Source of the DNA: Shewanella oncorhynchi
Lineage (GTDB): Bacteria; Pseudomonadota; Gammaproteobacteria; Enterobacterales; Shewanellaceae
Reading direction: 5' to 3'
Length of the DNA stretch: 64,000 nucleotides
Assembly: GCF_012584455.1 (NCBI RefSeq)
Contig: NZ_JABAEB010000001.1
Coordinates: 314,657-378,656, forward strand
Shown here: positions 1 to 8,643 of the stretch, in pieces
Numbering within the stretch: the stretch's first letter is position 1
Layout of the letters: every line of letters starts with the position of its first letter
Program-made: the position numbers and the translations under genes
The notes under the pieces: generated by a model
Told to the model about the DNA's origin: nothing
Databases searched by the model: none
Seen by the model: only the letters and a program-made list of their open reading frames with translations

Positions 1-3
1 AGT

Positions 4-78
4 TGGGGTATCGCCAAGTGGTAAGGCACCGGGTTTTGATCTCGGCATTCCAAGGTTCGAATCCTTGTACCCCAGCCA
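4..78 (+). tRNA. tRNA-Gln (TTG), copy 1
   Basis: Seventy-five nucleotides with an encoded CCA end. The anticodon loop TTTTGAT carries anticodon TTG at 36-38, and the T-arm GGTTCGAATCC is intact. First of five tRNAs in one transcript; the window starts just upstream, so the operon promoter and possibly more tRNAs lie outside. The order Gln-Gln-Met-Leu-Gln recalls the mixed Met/Leu/Gln tRNA operon of E. coli. Confidence 0.97.
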
Positions 79-102
79 TTTTTTCTCAGTTTCCAAGTTG
101 AT

Positions 103-177
103 TGGGGTATCGCCAAGTGGTAAGGCACCGGGTTTTGATCTCGGCATTCCAAGGTTCGAATCCTTGTACCCCAGCCA
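103..177 (+). tRNA. tRNA-Gln (TTG), copy 2
   Basis: Identical to copy 1 over its whole 75 nucleotides, including the encoded CCA. It lies 24 bases after copy 1 and 2 bases before tRNA-Met, so it must be cut from a common precursor. Confidence 0.97.
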
Positions 178-179
178 TT

Positions 180-256
180 GGCAATGTAGCTCAGCTGGTT
201 AGAGCACAGCACTCATAATGCTGGGGTCGCAGGTTCAAGTCCCGCCATTGCTACCA
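180..256 (+). tRNA. tRNA-Met (CAT), elongator
   Basis: Seventy-seven nucleotides with a CAT anticodon in loop CTCATAA and an encoded CCA. The acceptor stem begins with a G-C pair and resembles E. coli elongator tRNA-Met, not the initiator found at 15676. It could only be a tRNA-Ile-type CAT tRNA if identity elements were misjudged, which is unlikely given the match to metT-like sequences. Confidence 0.95.
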
Positions 257-331
257 TATTTAACTCTGTTAAGGTGATTTATCAGAGAAAAATCCAAAAA
301 TGTTGAATAGACAATTTTGGTACATTTTGAT

Positions 332-416
<85 letters not shown>

Positions 417-455
417 TCAAAATGCAATCTTCTATAGAAGATTAAACAAGTTTAT

Positions 456-530
456 TGGGGTATCGCCAAGTGGTAAGGCACCGGGTTTTGATCTCGGCAT
501 CCCAAGGTTCGAATCCTTGTACCCCAGCCA
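456..530 (+). tRNA. tRNA-Gln (TTG), copy 3
   Basis: Seventy-five nucleotides. It matches copies 1 and 2 except for a T-to-C change at 501 in the variable-loop region. Last tRNA of the operon, followed 8 bases later by a strong terminator. Confidence 0.97.
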
Positions 531-537
531 AAAAGTT

Positions 538-565
538 AAAAAGCCTGTCTTCGGACAGGCTTTTT
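538..565 (+). terminator. Intrinsic terminator of the tRNA operon
   Basis: Perfect stem AAGCCTGTC/GACAGGCTT with a TTCG tetraloop, an A tract before it and a T tract after it. It ends the five-tRNA transcript. Confidence 0.92.
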
Positions 566-698
566 GCTTTTTAACTTTTAACTAATTTCAGCTTAGCGTT
601 ATTTTGCTTTCAATTTCCCTTCAATTAGCCCGTCCAGCCTTTCCCTTGTCTCTATAATTCCCGTTGGTTGTGGCAATTCAGCTATTTTCAAAGTTAAT

Positions 699-727
699 CC
701 ACAGTGCCATTTGAGCTGGCACTGTGG
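699..727 (-). terminator. Hairpin downstream of the 736-1452 gene
   Basis: Perfect 11-bp stem (699-709 with 717-727) and a 7-base loop. Read on the minus strand it follows the stop codon of the lipoprotein gene, but the T tract is weak (ATTAACTTT), so termination efficiency is uncertain. Confidence 0.55.
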
Positions 728-735
728 TGTCCGTT

Positions 736-1452
736 TTATTGCTTTTTGACTTCAGGAGCAACGGGTGGCGATTTTATTTCTGCTGCAGCTGCTTCAGTGA
801 TATTGATTGGCATTGCAGCATTCTTAATGACGGCATTCTCTGTGACCGCACTATCAATAACGGCACCTTGGGCCGCTTTAACATCACCTGTTGCAACGGC
901 TTTGACTGCATCAGGTATTGCTAACTGTTGCTGTACTTGATTTGCGCCCGCTTCTAAGGCTTTTTGTTGTAACTTCTGTGGATCGGTATAGTCAGCTAAT
1001 CCCTTCGGCCAACTTGGGACCCGTTTTTCTGCCTGATTACTGAATTGCTCAGAAATCACTAAGGGTGCACCGCCTTTCATCAGCATGACTGCCATTTGGT
1101 TGGTGTCTGAGTTCCAAACTAGACCCGCTTTTTCGGCCATTTCGGGGACAGGGGTGTAAGTCGACACTAAGTAGATGAGTGGACCTTCCTGTTGGATCTT
1201 GTCGGCCGTTTTGAGCAGGGACAGGGTGGTATCGTAATTTTTACCCAGCAATTCCTGCATACGGTTCTTGATGAGCGGTTGTTCGAATAATCCGACATCG
1301 TTCGGGTCTAAACCGACAAGGGGTTTAAGCAAGGCCCACATGAGCTGGCCTTGGGGTGACATTAATAAGAGTGGTGCAACGCAGGCATTGAGCATTAATG
1401 CGAGCCACACAATATGTAGGCAGCGCATTTTTTTGAGCAGAGATGTACTCAA
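736..1452 (-). CDS. Putative lipoprotein of unknown function
   Basis: I do not recognise a named family. I chose the TTG start at 1452 because an AAGGA sequence sits 9 bases upstream. It gives a typical n-region (LLKKMR), a hydrophobic stretch and a lipobox-like LNAC, so the product is probably a membrane-anchored envelope lipoprotein of about 238 residues. An ATG at 1428 is the alternative start, and an ATG at 1512 gives an implausible leader. The middle part has mixed alpha/beta character. The C-terminal third is Ala-, Val- and Gln-rich low-complexity sequence ending in a Pro-rich tail. It stands alone on the minus strand between the tRNA operon and the PepSY operon. Confidence 0.75.
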   Translation of the reverse strand: MSTSLLKKMRCLHIVWLALMLNACVAPLLLMSPQGQLMWALLKPLVGLDPNDVGLFEQPLIKNRMQELLGKNYDTTLSLLKTADKIQQEGPLIYLVSTYTPVPEMAEKAGLVWNSDTNQMAVMLMKGGAPLVISEQFSNQAEKRVPSWPKGLADYTDPQKLQQKALEAGANQVQQQLAIPDAVKAVATGDVKAAQGAVIDSAVTENAVIKNAAMPINITEAAAAEIKSPPVAPEVKKQ

Positions 1453-1680
1453 GATGATATTTCCTTGGAAGTACCAGCAAGTCGCCGGCGGCGGATTGTA
1501 GCTGATTGGCATAAGGTAAACGAGAGGGTGGCAAAGTAAATTTTAAGCAAAAAAATTAACCCAAATGTTGGATTTTATCCTTATGAATTTGAAAGGTATT
1601 TACAGGTGATACAATAAATCATTTGCTGCTAATTTAATCGAAGGTAATGGTTTTTGAGTGCTAAAAACAGATTTACCCCT

Positions 1681-1708
1681 AAGTGCTTTATTTTTAGCAC
1701 TTATTTTT
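1681..1708 (+). terminator. Terminator-like hairpin without an upstream gene
   Basis: Stem AAGTGCT/AGCACTT (1681-1687 with 1696-1702) followed by ATTTTTC. No plus-strand gene precedes it, so it may end an unannotated leader or small RNA, or simply block read-through toward the next operon. Confidence 0.4.
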
Positions 1709-1747
1709 CTTCTTACTTTTTAACTTCTTTTTCAGTATTGAATATGT

Positions 1748-1763
1748 AAAGTTTGTAAACTTT
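1748..1763. promoter_or_regulatory. Inverted repeat, candidate operator
   Basis: Perfect 7-2-7 inverted repeat AAAGTTT-GT-AAACTTT, in the upstream region of the PepSY/DUF2271/DUF4198 operon and 8 bases before the Fur-like site. The binding protein is unknown. Confidence 0.4.
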
Positions 1764-1771
1764 GTTCTGTT

Positions 1772-1786
1772 TGATAATCGATCTCA
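1772..1786 (+). promoter_or_regulatory. Possible Fur box
   Basis: The 15-mer TGATAATCGATCTCA matches the 7-1-7 Fur consensus TGATAAT-N-ATTATCA at 11 of the 14 specified bases: the left half is perfect and the right half has 4 of 7. The downstream genes belong to a group that, as far as I recall, is predicted to be Fur-controlled in Shewanella. This is inference from similarity; no binding data. Confidence 0.4.
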
Positions 1787-1898
1787 TTTAATCTCGGCGC
1801 ATTAAATTAGTTTAATGCAGCTCATTTCTATCTTTAGCTGCATAGGGAAAGCAGACTCTGGAGGTATTTCTCTTTGGTTTGTTTTTGAGAGTGCATCA

Positions 1899-2495
1899 TT
1901 GAAATTAAGAGTCAGTAAGTCATCTTTGTCCTTTGCCCGCATTATTCATGTTTATGTGTCTATGGCTTTATTATTGCTGATGCTGTTTTTTGCGGTGACA
2001 GGTATAACGTTAAATCATCCTAATTGGTTTTCTCAAGCTGATCAGGAACCTAAGCGGGAACAAGTGCCAATCCCAGCCTATTTGTTACCCGTTAATGCCC
2101 AAGACTCACAATGGCGTCTGGCTGCGGGTCATTGGTTGAAAAGTGAATGGGCTATGGATATGGCGAGTGCCGATATCGATGAAGATGAAATTAGTTTAGT
2201 CAGCAAAGGACCTGGTACTTATCGGAGTCTGACATTGGACTTACTCGACGGGCAAGCCTATGTCGAAACCTTAGATTACGGTGTCGTTGCCGTAGTGAAT
2301 GATTTGCATAAGGGCCGTAACACAGGCACAGCTTGGGCTTGGATACTCGATCTCAGCGCTGTGCTTATCATTTTATTTTCGCTCACTGGGGCTTATTTGT
2401 TGCTGCCTCAAACCAAGCGCCTCAAAAAGTCATTGTTATACATGGTACTCGTCAGCAGTAGTTGCGGGCTTGTGTATGTTTATTTTGTTCCATAA
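1899..2495 (+). CDS. PepSY-associated TM-helix protein
   Basis: A membrane protein of about 198 residues. The first helix (about residues 15-36, rich in Leu/Met/Phe) is followed by TGITLNHP, a pattern typical of PepSY-associated TM proteins. A central domain containing VNDLHKGRNTG comes next, then two C-terminal helices around LDLSAVLIILFSLTGAYLLL and the final segment. The reading frame opens at an ATG at 1815, but the TTG at 1899 gives a normal N-terminus and family length; this start is uncertain. It is the first gene of a three-gene operon (16 bases to the next). Members of this family often sit with iron uptake genes, and the upstream Fur-like site fits that. The exact role is unknown. 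Confidence 0.8.
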   Translation: MKLRVSKSSLSFARIIHVYVSMALLLLMLFFAVTGITLNHPNWFSQADQEPKREQVPIPAYLLPVNAQDSQWRLAAGHWLKSEWAMDMASADIDEDEISLVSKGPGTYRSLTLDLLDGQAYVETLDYGVVAVVNDLHKGRNTGTAWAWILDLSAVLIILFSLTGAYLLLPQTKRLKKSLLYMVLVSSSCGLVYVYFVP

Positions 2496-2511
2496 GGAGT
2501 GTAGGCCGAGT

Positions 2512-3024
2512 ATGCGTCATCTTATTCGCACCATTGCGGTGAGTACTTTGTTTGTCAGTTCTGTGGCGTTTGCGACGCCTAAAATGACAGTCGATTTAAC
2601 CTTGCCTGAAATTACCGAAGGGCAATATCACAGACCTTATGTGGCCGTATGGGTTGAGGATGCCAAGGGGCAAACGGTTAAAACCTTAAGCCTTTGGGTA
2701 TGGGATGAAGGCCATAAATGGTTGAAAGATATCCGTCGTTGGTGGCGTAAAGCCGGACGCGAAGATATGAGCTTTGTTGACGGTATTGCATCTGCGACAC
2801 GTCCCGCGGGTCATTACAAAATCGATTGGGATTTAAAAGATGAGGCGGGAAAAGTGCTTGAACCTGCCACTTACACTGTATTTATTGAAGTGGTGCGTGA
2901 ACACGGTGGTCGCGATCTTGTACGACAAAATATCGATTTAGCTGCAGGAGATTTCTCTGTGCAGTTGCCCGCCACGACAGAAACTGGCGTTATCGACATA
3001 CGCTTAAGCGGCATGGCTCGTTGA
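2512..3024 (+). CDS. DUF2271 family periplasmic protein
   Basis: A 170-residue exported protein. Residues 1-22 form a signal peptide ending AFA. The mature part has the DUF2271 hallmarks YVAVWVED, LWVWDEGHKWLKD, RRWWRK and the D-G-I-A-S-A-T-R segment, then an Ig-like beta-rich end. The ATG at 2512 is preceded by AAGGAG at slightly long spacing. It lies between the PepSY TM gene and the DUF4198 gene; the three probably act together in the envelope, perhaps in metal handling. Function unknown. Confidence 0.85.
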   Translation: MRHLIRTIAVSTLFVSSVAFATPKMTVDLTLPEITEGQYHRPYVAVWVEDAKGQTVKTLSLWVWDEGHKWLKDIRRWWRKAGREDMSFVDGIASATRPAGHYKIDWDLKDEAGKVLEPATYTVFIEVVREHGGRDLVRQNIDLAAGDFSVQLPATTETGVIDIRLSGMAR

Positions 3025-3079
3025 GTCAATCCATTAAATATTTAGCCCGTATATTAATCGTTAAACTTAAGGAAAAGGC

Positions 3080-3898
3080 ATGAAATTACGTCTTATTACA
3101 TTACTTGGCACACTTTGTATTAGCCCATTGGCAAGTAGCCACGACAGATGGATTTTACCTAGCCACTTCAACGTTTCGGCTGAAAGTGAAGAAATTGTGT
3201 GGATTACTTCAGATGTGTCTGCCAGCAATCAAGTGTTTATGATGGATAAACCTTTTAGTGCCAGTGATGTGCGTGTGTTACAGCCAAATGGAAAACCAAC
3301 GTCTCCAAGCTCAAGTTACACGGGCGGACGTAAGTCGGTGTTTGATGTGCAACTGATGCAAGATGGCACTTATAAGTTTGAAAAAGAAGTTTCACCTCGT
3401 TATTTTTCTCAGTATAAAGTTAAAGGAAAAGAAGGGGTTGTACGCAGCCGTATGGATAAAAAAGCCACAACTGCTGCTATGCCAAAGGGAGCCTATGAAC
3501 TTGAAAGTTCTTTAAATGTGTCGCGGGTTGAAACCTATGTCACACGTAATAAGCCAACTGAGGAAGTGTTAAAGCCTAAGGGGGAATATTTAGAACTAGT
3601 GCCTGTGACTCATCCTGCAGATATTGTTGAGAACGAAGCTGCTACCCTGCAATTTGTTTTCGATGGTAAGCCCGTTGAAGGCGTTAAAGTCGCCATTATG
3701 AAAGACGGTAGCTTATATCGTAACAAACCAGAGGAAATCGAATTTACCTCAGATAAAGACGGTAAAGTTTCAATGATCTTACCTTCAGCAGGACGTTATC
3801 TCTTACATGCGGCAATTGAGCGCCCTAATTCAGATAAATCCCTTGCTGATAAAACAGTTAGCGAAATCTTTTTGACCTTTGAGGCTGGGCTTGAATAA
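3080..3898 (+). CDS. DUF4198 family periplasmic protein
   Basis: A 272-residue protein with a signal peptide (cleavage after about residue 20, SPLASS). The mature protein starts with HDRWILPSHF, a sequence typical of DUF4198/NikM-like proteins whose N-terminal His can bind metal. The rest looks like two Ig-like domains. An AAGGAAAAGG Shine-Dalgarno precedes the ATG. It is the last gene of the operon, followed by two terminators. The family and the upstream Fur-like site suggest a role in metal (possibly iron) acquisition. That is inference. Confidence 0.85.
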   Translation: MKLRLITLLGTLCISPLASSHDRWILPSHFNVSAESEEIVWITSDVSASNQVFMMDKPFSASDVRVLQPNGKPTSPSSSYTGGRKSVFDVQLMQDGTYKFEKEVSPRYFSQYKVKGKEGVVRSRMDKKATTAAMPKGAYELESSLNVSRVETYVTRNKPTEEVLKPKGEYLELVPVTHPADIVENEAATLQFVFDGKPVEGVKVAIMKDGSLYRNKPEEIEFTSDKDGKVSMILPSAGRYLLHAAIERPNSDKSLADKTVSEIFLTFEAGLE

Positions 3899-3905
3899 AT
3901 GAGTT

Positions 3906-3926
3906 AACCTCTAATTTGAGGTTTTT
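3906..3926 (+). terminator. Terminator after the DUF4198 gene (first of two)
   Basis: Stem AACCTC/GAGGTT (3906-3911 with 3918-3923) with a six-base loop, followed by a T run. It starts 7 bases after the stop codon. Confidence 0.7.
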
Positions 3927-3939
3927 GCTTTGAGTCTTT

Positions 3940-3974
3940 ATGCCCACGGTCTAAATGGCGAGTGGGCATTTTTG
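3940..3974 (+). terminator. Terminator after the DUF4198 gene (second of two)
   Basis: Perfect stem ATGCCCAC/GTGGGCAT (3940-3947 with 3962-3969) with a T tract. It works in tandem with the preceding hairpin to insulate greA. Confidence 0.8.
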
Positions 3975-4197
3975 TATTCATTTCGTACTAAAACGTGTGC
4001 GAAATTTCCTTAGGTATACAGATTTGAATTTGATTACTGGTAACTCTGCTTAAGGTTGGGTAAGCTGCGTCAATGCATTGTTCTTGGTGCATCAAAAGCG
4101 CATAACGATTAGAATAGCGCAATTCCACCCTCATTTGACTGTGTTGACCTTAGCGTTGGCACGGGTTGCTTTTGTTTTAAAGGAGACGAAAGAAGTT

Positions 4198-4674
4198 ATG
4201 ACTAAGGTTCCTATGACAGTTGTCGGTGCAGAGCAGCTGCGTAAAGAGTTAGATATTCTCAAGTTTGACCGTCGCCCTAAAATCACTGAAGCAATTGCTT
4301 CAGCGAGAGAGTTAGGCGACTTGAAAGAAAACGCGGAATACCATGCGGCTCGTGAGGAACAAGGTATTTGTGAAGCACGTATCCGTGATATTGAGGGTAA
4401 GTTATCTAACGCGCAAATTATCGACGTCACTAAGATGGTGAATAACGGTCGTATCATTTTTGGCGCTACTGTGACTATTTTAAATCTTGATACCGATGTC
4501 GAAGTGACTTATCGCATAGTCGGCGATGACGAAGCGAATATTAAAGAAAACCTGATTTCAGTGAATTCACCAATAGCCCGCGGCTTAGTCGGCAAAAATG
4601 AAGGTGATGAAGTGTCTATTACTACGCCAGGTGGTATGACAGATTACGAAATCATCTCAGTACAGTATTTATAA
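4198..4674 (+). CDS. greA: Transcript cleavage factor GreA
   Basis: A 158-residue protein that rescues backtracked RNA polymerase by stimulating 3'-end RNA cleavage through the secondary channel. The N-terminal coiled coil holds the tip motif [17 protein letters not shown], including the catalytic Asp-Leu-Lys-Glu-Asn segment. The C-terminal FKBP-like domain has [13 protein letters not shown] and TPGG. The start matches E. coli GreA (M-x-x-x-P-M-T) and the length is the same. The frame is open upstream to 4078, but that extension is not family sequence. AAAGGAG lies 13 bases before the ATG. Single-gene unit bounded by terminators. Confidence 0.97.
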   Translation: MTKVPMTVVGAEQLRKELDILKFDRRPKITEAIASARELGDLKENAEYHAAREEQGICEARIRDIEGKLSNAQIIDVTKMVNNGRIIFGATVTILNLDTDVEVTYRIVGDDEANIKENLISVNSPIARGLVGKNEGDEVSITTPGGMTDYEIISVQYL

Positions 4675-4720
4675 TACTTTGCTTATAGTGTTGTGAGCGT
4701 GACTCATGCGATATCGCTAA

Positions 4721-4743
4721 AACCGTCCTAGGGCGGTTTTTTG
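4721..4743 (+). terminator. Terminator of greA
   Basis: Stem AACCGTCC/GGGCGGTT (one G-T pair) with a 2-base separation, so the real loop is slightly larger, followed by six T. Confidence 0.85.
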
Positions 4744-5021
4744 TTATCCGCGAATTAAGTTTGTTTATGGCTTGAATTTAGGGCTTTAGCCAAGGATATC
4801 GACCGCGCTTCAGCGTTGAATTCGGGGTAAGATGGACAAAGTTTAATTTGTCTCTTTGTAGGTTTTTACCTAAGCTGCCATCCTAGCAAAATCAACATTG
4901 GCGAAATGTGTATGTTGTTTTTTTGCGCGAGTTTCACTTTATGGACCCACAGTTAAGCATCAAAAGCGAACAGTGAATAGGTTCATCTTTAGTTTGATAA
5001 TGTTTTATAAGAGGGCACGCT

Positions 5022-5663
5022 TTGGTCAAACATTGGCGTACAGGATTGATGTTAGTTTGCGTGGCGATCATGTTGATTGCGCACTCGGCTAGCTATGCGC
5101 CAAAACCCTCAGTACAGCGCAGTGATGCAACTCGCCATTATGTTCAGATGCATATGGGTCAGAAACACACTGCTCTGAAACAAACGGCTCAGATGCATAC
5201 TGTGAGTCTTGATAGCTCGACTCCCCATACAAAACTAAGCGCTGAGCCTCAAAGCTTGCCCAATGCCGATGTTATCGCCCAATCTAATGCACAGTCTGAT
5301 GCGCAAACCGTTGAAAGCTGCGGCTCACCGAATAGTCATGATACCGATCTAGTCAGTGCAGACTCAGAATCACAGCCAGCACCTTGTCCGAGCTCTGACT
5401 ATCTAAGTCATTCTGATGACTTAGATTTTGCCCCGATAAATTCGCCGCGATTTATCAGTCTTGCCCAGCACGATGTGCGTGAGGTCAAGCCAGTATATGT
5501 ACTCGCTGTAGACTTTACTGCCGAACCGACATCCAATGTCGTTGAACCCACTGATCTTGATATCACATCAGATTGGACGCTTTCTGCTGTTTCTTCCCCC
5601 GCCCGAATTTCGGGTTGGAAAGTCTCAAATCTTCAATATCGATTTAGCCAACAAGCCGCTTAG
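5022..5663 (+). CDS. Exported protein of unknown function upstream of secD
   Basis: A 213-residue protein starting at TTG with GAGGG about 7 bases upstream. Residues 8-26 are a hydrophobic signal peptide or anchor (LMLVCVAIMLIAHSASYA). The rest is hydrophilic, rich in Ser, Asp, Gln, His and Pro, with repeated QMH and QSNAQSDAQ-like stretches, and probably largely disordered. No known domain is recognised. It lies 226 bases before secD with a hairpin between them, so co-transcription is uncertain. Its stop-to-secD position suggests an envelope role but proves nothing. Confidence 0.65.
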   Translation: MVKHWRTGLMLVCVAIMLIAHSASYAPKPSVQRSDATRHYVQMHMGQKHTALKQTAQMHTVSLDSSTPHTKLSAEPQSLPNADVIAQSNAQSDAQTVESCGSPNSHDTDLVSADSESQPAPCPSSDYLSHSDDLDFAPINSPRFISLAQHDVREVKPVYVLAVDFTAEPTSNVVEPTDLDITSDWTLSAVSSPARISGWKVSNLQYRFSQQAA

Positions 5664-5686
5664 CTCGCCTATTTAGGCATGACGTT

Positions 5687-5712
5687 GATAGGAGCCTACT
5701 CTTATCGATTTT
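5687..5712 (+). terminator. Probable terminator before secD
   Basis: Stem GATAGGAG/CTCTTATC (5687-5694 with 5699-5706, one G-T pair), CCTA loop, then GATTTTTC. Confidence 0.6.
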
Positions 5713-5889
5713 TCATGCTGTTGCCTTTTTGTACTCACCGAAACTTTTTATAGCTGCTTAAGTAAGCAGTGATGATTTGAGCCTTACGAGCTTAGCCGCT
5801 GGTACTCAATCATGTGTTTCGGACTGATATCAATATGTTCGCTTAGCGATTTGATTCAAATGCTGAGCGTTAAATAGCGAGTTAATCCC

Positions 5890-7704
5890 ATGGAAAGAAA
5901 ACCCAATCAACGGCTGCTAAATCACTATTCAGCTTGGAAATACTTAGTGCTTATCGTCACTATTATCGTGATGCTATTCAGTGCCTTGCCGACATTTTAC
6001 GGTGAGGATGCGGCGGTGCAGGTGGGCGCGAAGGCGGGTTTAACGCTCACACCTATTGCCCTTCGAGATAAGCTGCAAGCTGAAGGCGTGACGGTCAAAC
6101 GTATCGACCAAAAAAATGGTGAAACCTTAATTGTCCTCGATGCGGATAACCAACAAACCTTAGTCAAAACTTTAGTCTCTTCTATGGTTGCAGAGCCAAA
6201 AGAATTGACTTTATCCCTTGCCAGTGCGGCGCCAAGTTGGTTACAAAACTTAGGCTTTCAGCCGATTAAACTCGGGCTCGACTTGCGCGGTGGCGTACAG
6301 TTCTTACTCGATGTTGATATTGATCCTGTTTATCAAACTCAGGCCGAGACGCTTGTTGATTCGCTACGTCAATTCATCCGTGAACAGAAAATTCGTGGTG
6401 CTAGCGTGCATTTGGACCAAAGTCATCAGTTAAACATGACGTTGCCCGATAATGATGCTCGTGCTGCCGTGCGTCAAATGATGAAAGAGTCCTATCCTCA
6501 TTGGCAGCTATCCAATGCAGATGGCGCGGGTTTACTGATTAAGTTGAGCCAAGAAGAGCAAACGAAACTGCGTAATTTGACTGTGCAGCAAAACTTACAA
6601 GTGATGCGCAGCCGTATTGAAGAACTCGGTATCACTGAAGCTTTAGTGCAGCGTCAAGGGGAGCATCGAATTCGGATTGAATTGCCTGGAGTACAAGATC
6701 CTGCCGCCGCTAAAAACGTTATCGGTGCTACGGCGAGTCTGGCCTTTTTCGAGGTTAAAGAATCTGGCTCCGTTAATGCTATGGTACTCAATGACAAGTC
6801 TGGTAAGCCTATTTATGTGAGCCGCACACCAGTACTGGGTGGCGATCATATTGTCGATGCGAGGGCGAGTTTAGGCGAGATGGGCATGGCGGAGGTGAAC
6901 ATTAACCTTGACCGTGTGGGCGGGCAGAAAATGTCTGAGTTTTCCCGTACCAATATCGGCAAACCTATGGCGACGTCTTACAGCGAATACAGCCGTGATG
7001 AGCAAGGTAAGGCAAAGCAAACACAAGAGATTATCAGTGTTGCGACTATTCAATCCCAACTTGGAGATCGTTTTCGTATTACGGGTGCAGGCTCCTATCA
7101 AGAAGCACAACAATTAGCCCTGTTACTGCGAGCGGGCTCTATGACGGCGCCAGTGACTATTGTTGAAGAGCGCACTATTGGCCCGACGCTGGGTGCTGAA
7201 AACATTGAAAACGGTTTTGCGGCCCTTGGTTTAGGGATGGGGATTACCTTGCTGTTTATGGCGCTTTGGTATCGCCGTCTCGGCTGGGTGGCGAATATAG
7301 CGCTGATCTCCAATATGGTGATCCTGTTTGGTTTACTGGCGCTTATCCCTGGCGCTGTGTTGACCTTACCTGGGATTGCGGGTTTGGTGTTAACAGTCGG
7401 TATGGCGGTTGATACCAACGTACTGATTTTCGAGCGAATAAAAGACAAGTTAAAGGAAGGTCGCAGTTTTGCGCTGGCAATTGATACGGGGTTTGATAGC
7501 GCGTTTTCTACTATTTTTGACGCCAACTTCACCACTATGATCACTGCAGTGGTGCTTTACTCCATAGGTAATGGTCCAATTCAAGGTTTTGCCTTGACCT
7601 TAGGTCTAGGTCTGTTGACCAGCATGTTTACCGGTATCTTTGCTTCAAGGGCCTTGATCAACTTAGTTTATGGACGTGATGCTAGCCGTCATGTAAAGGT
7701 ATAA
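5890..7704 (+). CDS. secD: Protein translocase subunit SecD (probable second copy)
   Basis: A 604-residue inner-membrane protein that with SecF uses the proton motive force to help proteins finish crossing SecYEG. TM1 is at about residues 18-34. The conserved LGLDLRGG motif is at 128-135, followed by the large periplasmic P1 region and five C-terminal helices. GMAVDTNVLIFERI at 504-517 holds the Asp needed for proton coupling. E. coli SecD is slightly longer (615). The stop is 2 bases before secF. No yajC precedes it, unlike the usual yajC-secD-secF locus, so it is probably a paralogous second copy, as I recall for Shewanella. Confidence 0.95.
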   Translation: MERKPNQRLLNHYSAWKYLVLIVTIIVMLFSALPTFYGEDAAVQVGAKAGLTLTPIALRDKLQAEGVTVKRIDQKNGETLIVLDADNQQTLVKTLVSSMVAEPKELTLSLASAAPSWLQNLGFQPIKLGLDLRGGVQFLLDVDIDPVYQTQAETLVDSLRQFIREQKIRGASVHLDQSHQLNMTLPDNDARAAVRQMMKESYPHWQLSNADGAGLLIKLSQEEQTKLRNLTVQQNLQVMRSRIEELGITEALVQRQGEHRIRIELPGVQDPAAAKNVIGATASLAFFEVKESGSVNAMVLNDKSGKPIYVSRTPVLGGDHIVDARASLGEMGMAEVNINLDRVGGQKMSEFSRTNIGKPMATSYSEYSRDEQGKAKQTQEIISVATIQSQLGDRFRITGAGSYQEAQQLALLLRAGSMTAPVTIVEERTIGPTLGAENIENGFAALGLGMGITLLFMALWYRRLGWVANIALISNMVILFGLLALIPGAVLTLPGIAGLVLTVGMAVDTNVLIFERIKDKLKEGRSFALAIDTGFDSAFSTIFDANFTTMITAVVLYSIGNGPIQGFALTLGLGLLTSMFTGIFASRALINLVYGRDASRHVKV

Positions 7705-7706
7705 CC

Positions 7707-8609
7707 ATGAAAAATATCAATCTAACTAAATGGCGTTATGTTTCGAGTGCTATCTCAATTTTGTTGATGCTAGTGTCGTTAACCATCATCGGCGTGAAAG
7801 GTTTTAACTGGGGCTTAGATTTTACTGGCGGTGTCGTCACCGAAGTGCAGATCGATAGAAAAATTACCAGCAGTGAATTGCAACCTTTACTCAACGCCGC
7901 TTATCAGCAAGAGGTGAGTGTCGTCTCCGCCAGTGAGCCGGGACGTTGGGTGTTGCGCTATTCCGATATAAAGAGTGCCGATACAGAGCAAGGTAATATC
8001 GATATTCAGCAGGTATTAGCGCCGCTTAACTCTGAAGTGCAAGTGCTTAACAGCAGTGTTGTCGGGCCGCAGATTGGTCAAGAATTGGCAGAGCAGGGCG
8101 GTTTAGCGCTGTTAGTCGCTATGCTGGCGATATTAGGTTATTTAAGTTATCGCTTCGAATGGCGACTCGCATCGGGTGCCCTATTCGCGTTAGTGCATGA
8201 CGTAGTGTTCGTGCTGGCATTTTTCGCCTTGACTCAGATGGAGTTTAATTTAACGATACTTGCGGCTGTACTGGCGATTTTAGGTTATTCCTTAAATGAT
8301 TCGATCATTATCGCTGACCGCATTCGTGAATTATTGATTGCTAAGCCAAAGCTTGCGATTCAAGACATTAACAACCAAGCAATTGTGGCGACGTTTTCTC
8401 GCACTATGGTGACATCAGGGACAACCTTAATGACGGTCGGTGCGCTGTGGATCATGGGCGGTGGACCGCTGGAAGGATTTTCGATAGCAATGTTTATCGG
8501 TATATTAACCGGCACATTCTCTTCGATTTCAGTTGGTACCTCATTGCCTGAGCTATTAGGCTTAACGCCTGAGCATTATAAGGAACAAGTGATTTCTGAA
8601 ACACCTTAG
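7707..8609 (+). CDS. secF: Protein translocase subunit SecF (probable second copy)
   Basis: A 300-residue partner of SecD. TM1 is at about residues 12-30, the hallmark WGLDFTGG at 35-42, and a five-helix C-terminal half contains ILGYSLNDSIIIADRIREL with the conserved Asp of the proton path. It is somewhat shorter than E. coli SecF (323), missing part of the N-terminal extension. Translationally coupled to secD (2-base gap) and followed by a bidirectional terminator. Confidence 0.95.
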   Translation: MKNINLTKWRYVSSAISILLMLVSLTIIGVKGFNWGLDFTGGVVTEVQIDRKITSSELQPLLNAAYQQEVSVVSASEPGRWVLRYSDIKSADTEQGNIDIQQVLAPLNSEVQVLNSSVVGPQIGQELAEQGGLALLVAMLAILGYLSYRFEWRLASGALFALVHDVVFVLAFFALTQMEFNLTILAAVLAILGYSLNDSIIIADRIRELLIAKPKLAIQDINNQAIVATFSRTMVTSGTTLMTVGALWIMGGGPLEGFSIAMFIGILTGTFSSISVGTSLPELLGLTPEHYKEQVISETP

Positions 8610-8643
8610 GGCTATGCCAATCGCTTAAATTAACAGCGAAAAC

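Noticed and set aside
704..940. Plus-strand frames at 704-940
   Set aside because: They are antisense to the Ala-rich tail of the lipoprotein gene and have no start signal.
4078..4197. 40-codon N-terminal extension of GreA
   Set aside because: Not present in the GreA family; the internal ATG at 4198 matches the family start.
4898..5092. 64-residue frame before the exported protein
   Set aside because: It overlaps the better supported gene at 5022, has a poor ribosome site and an unconvincing sequence.
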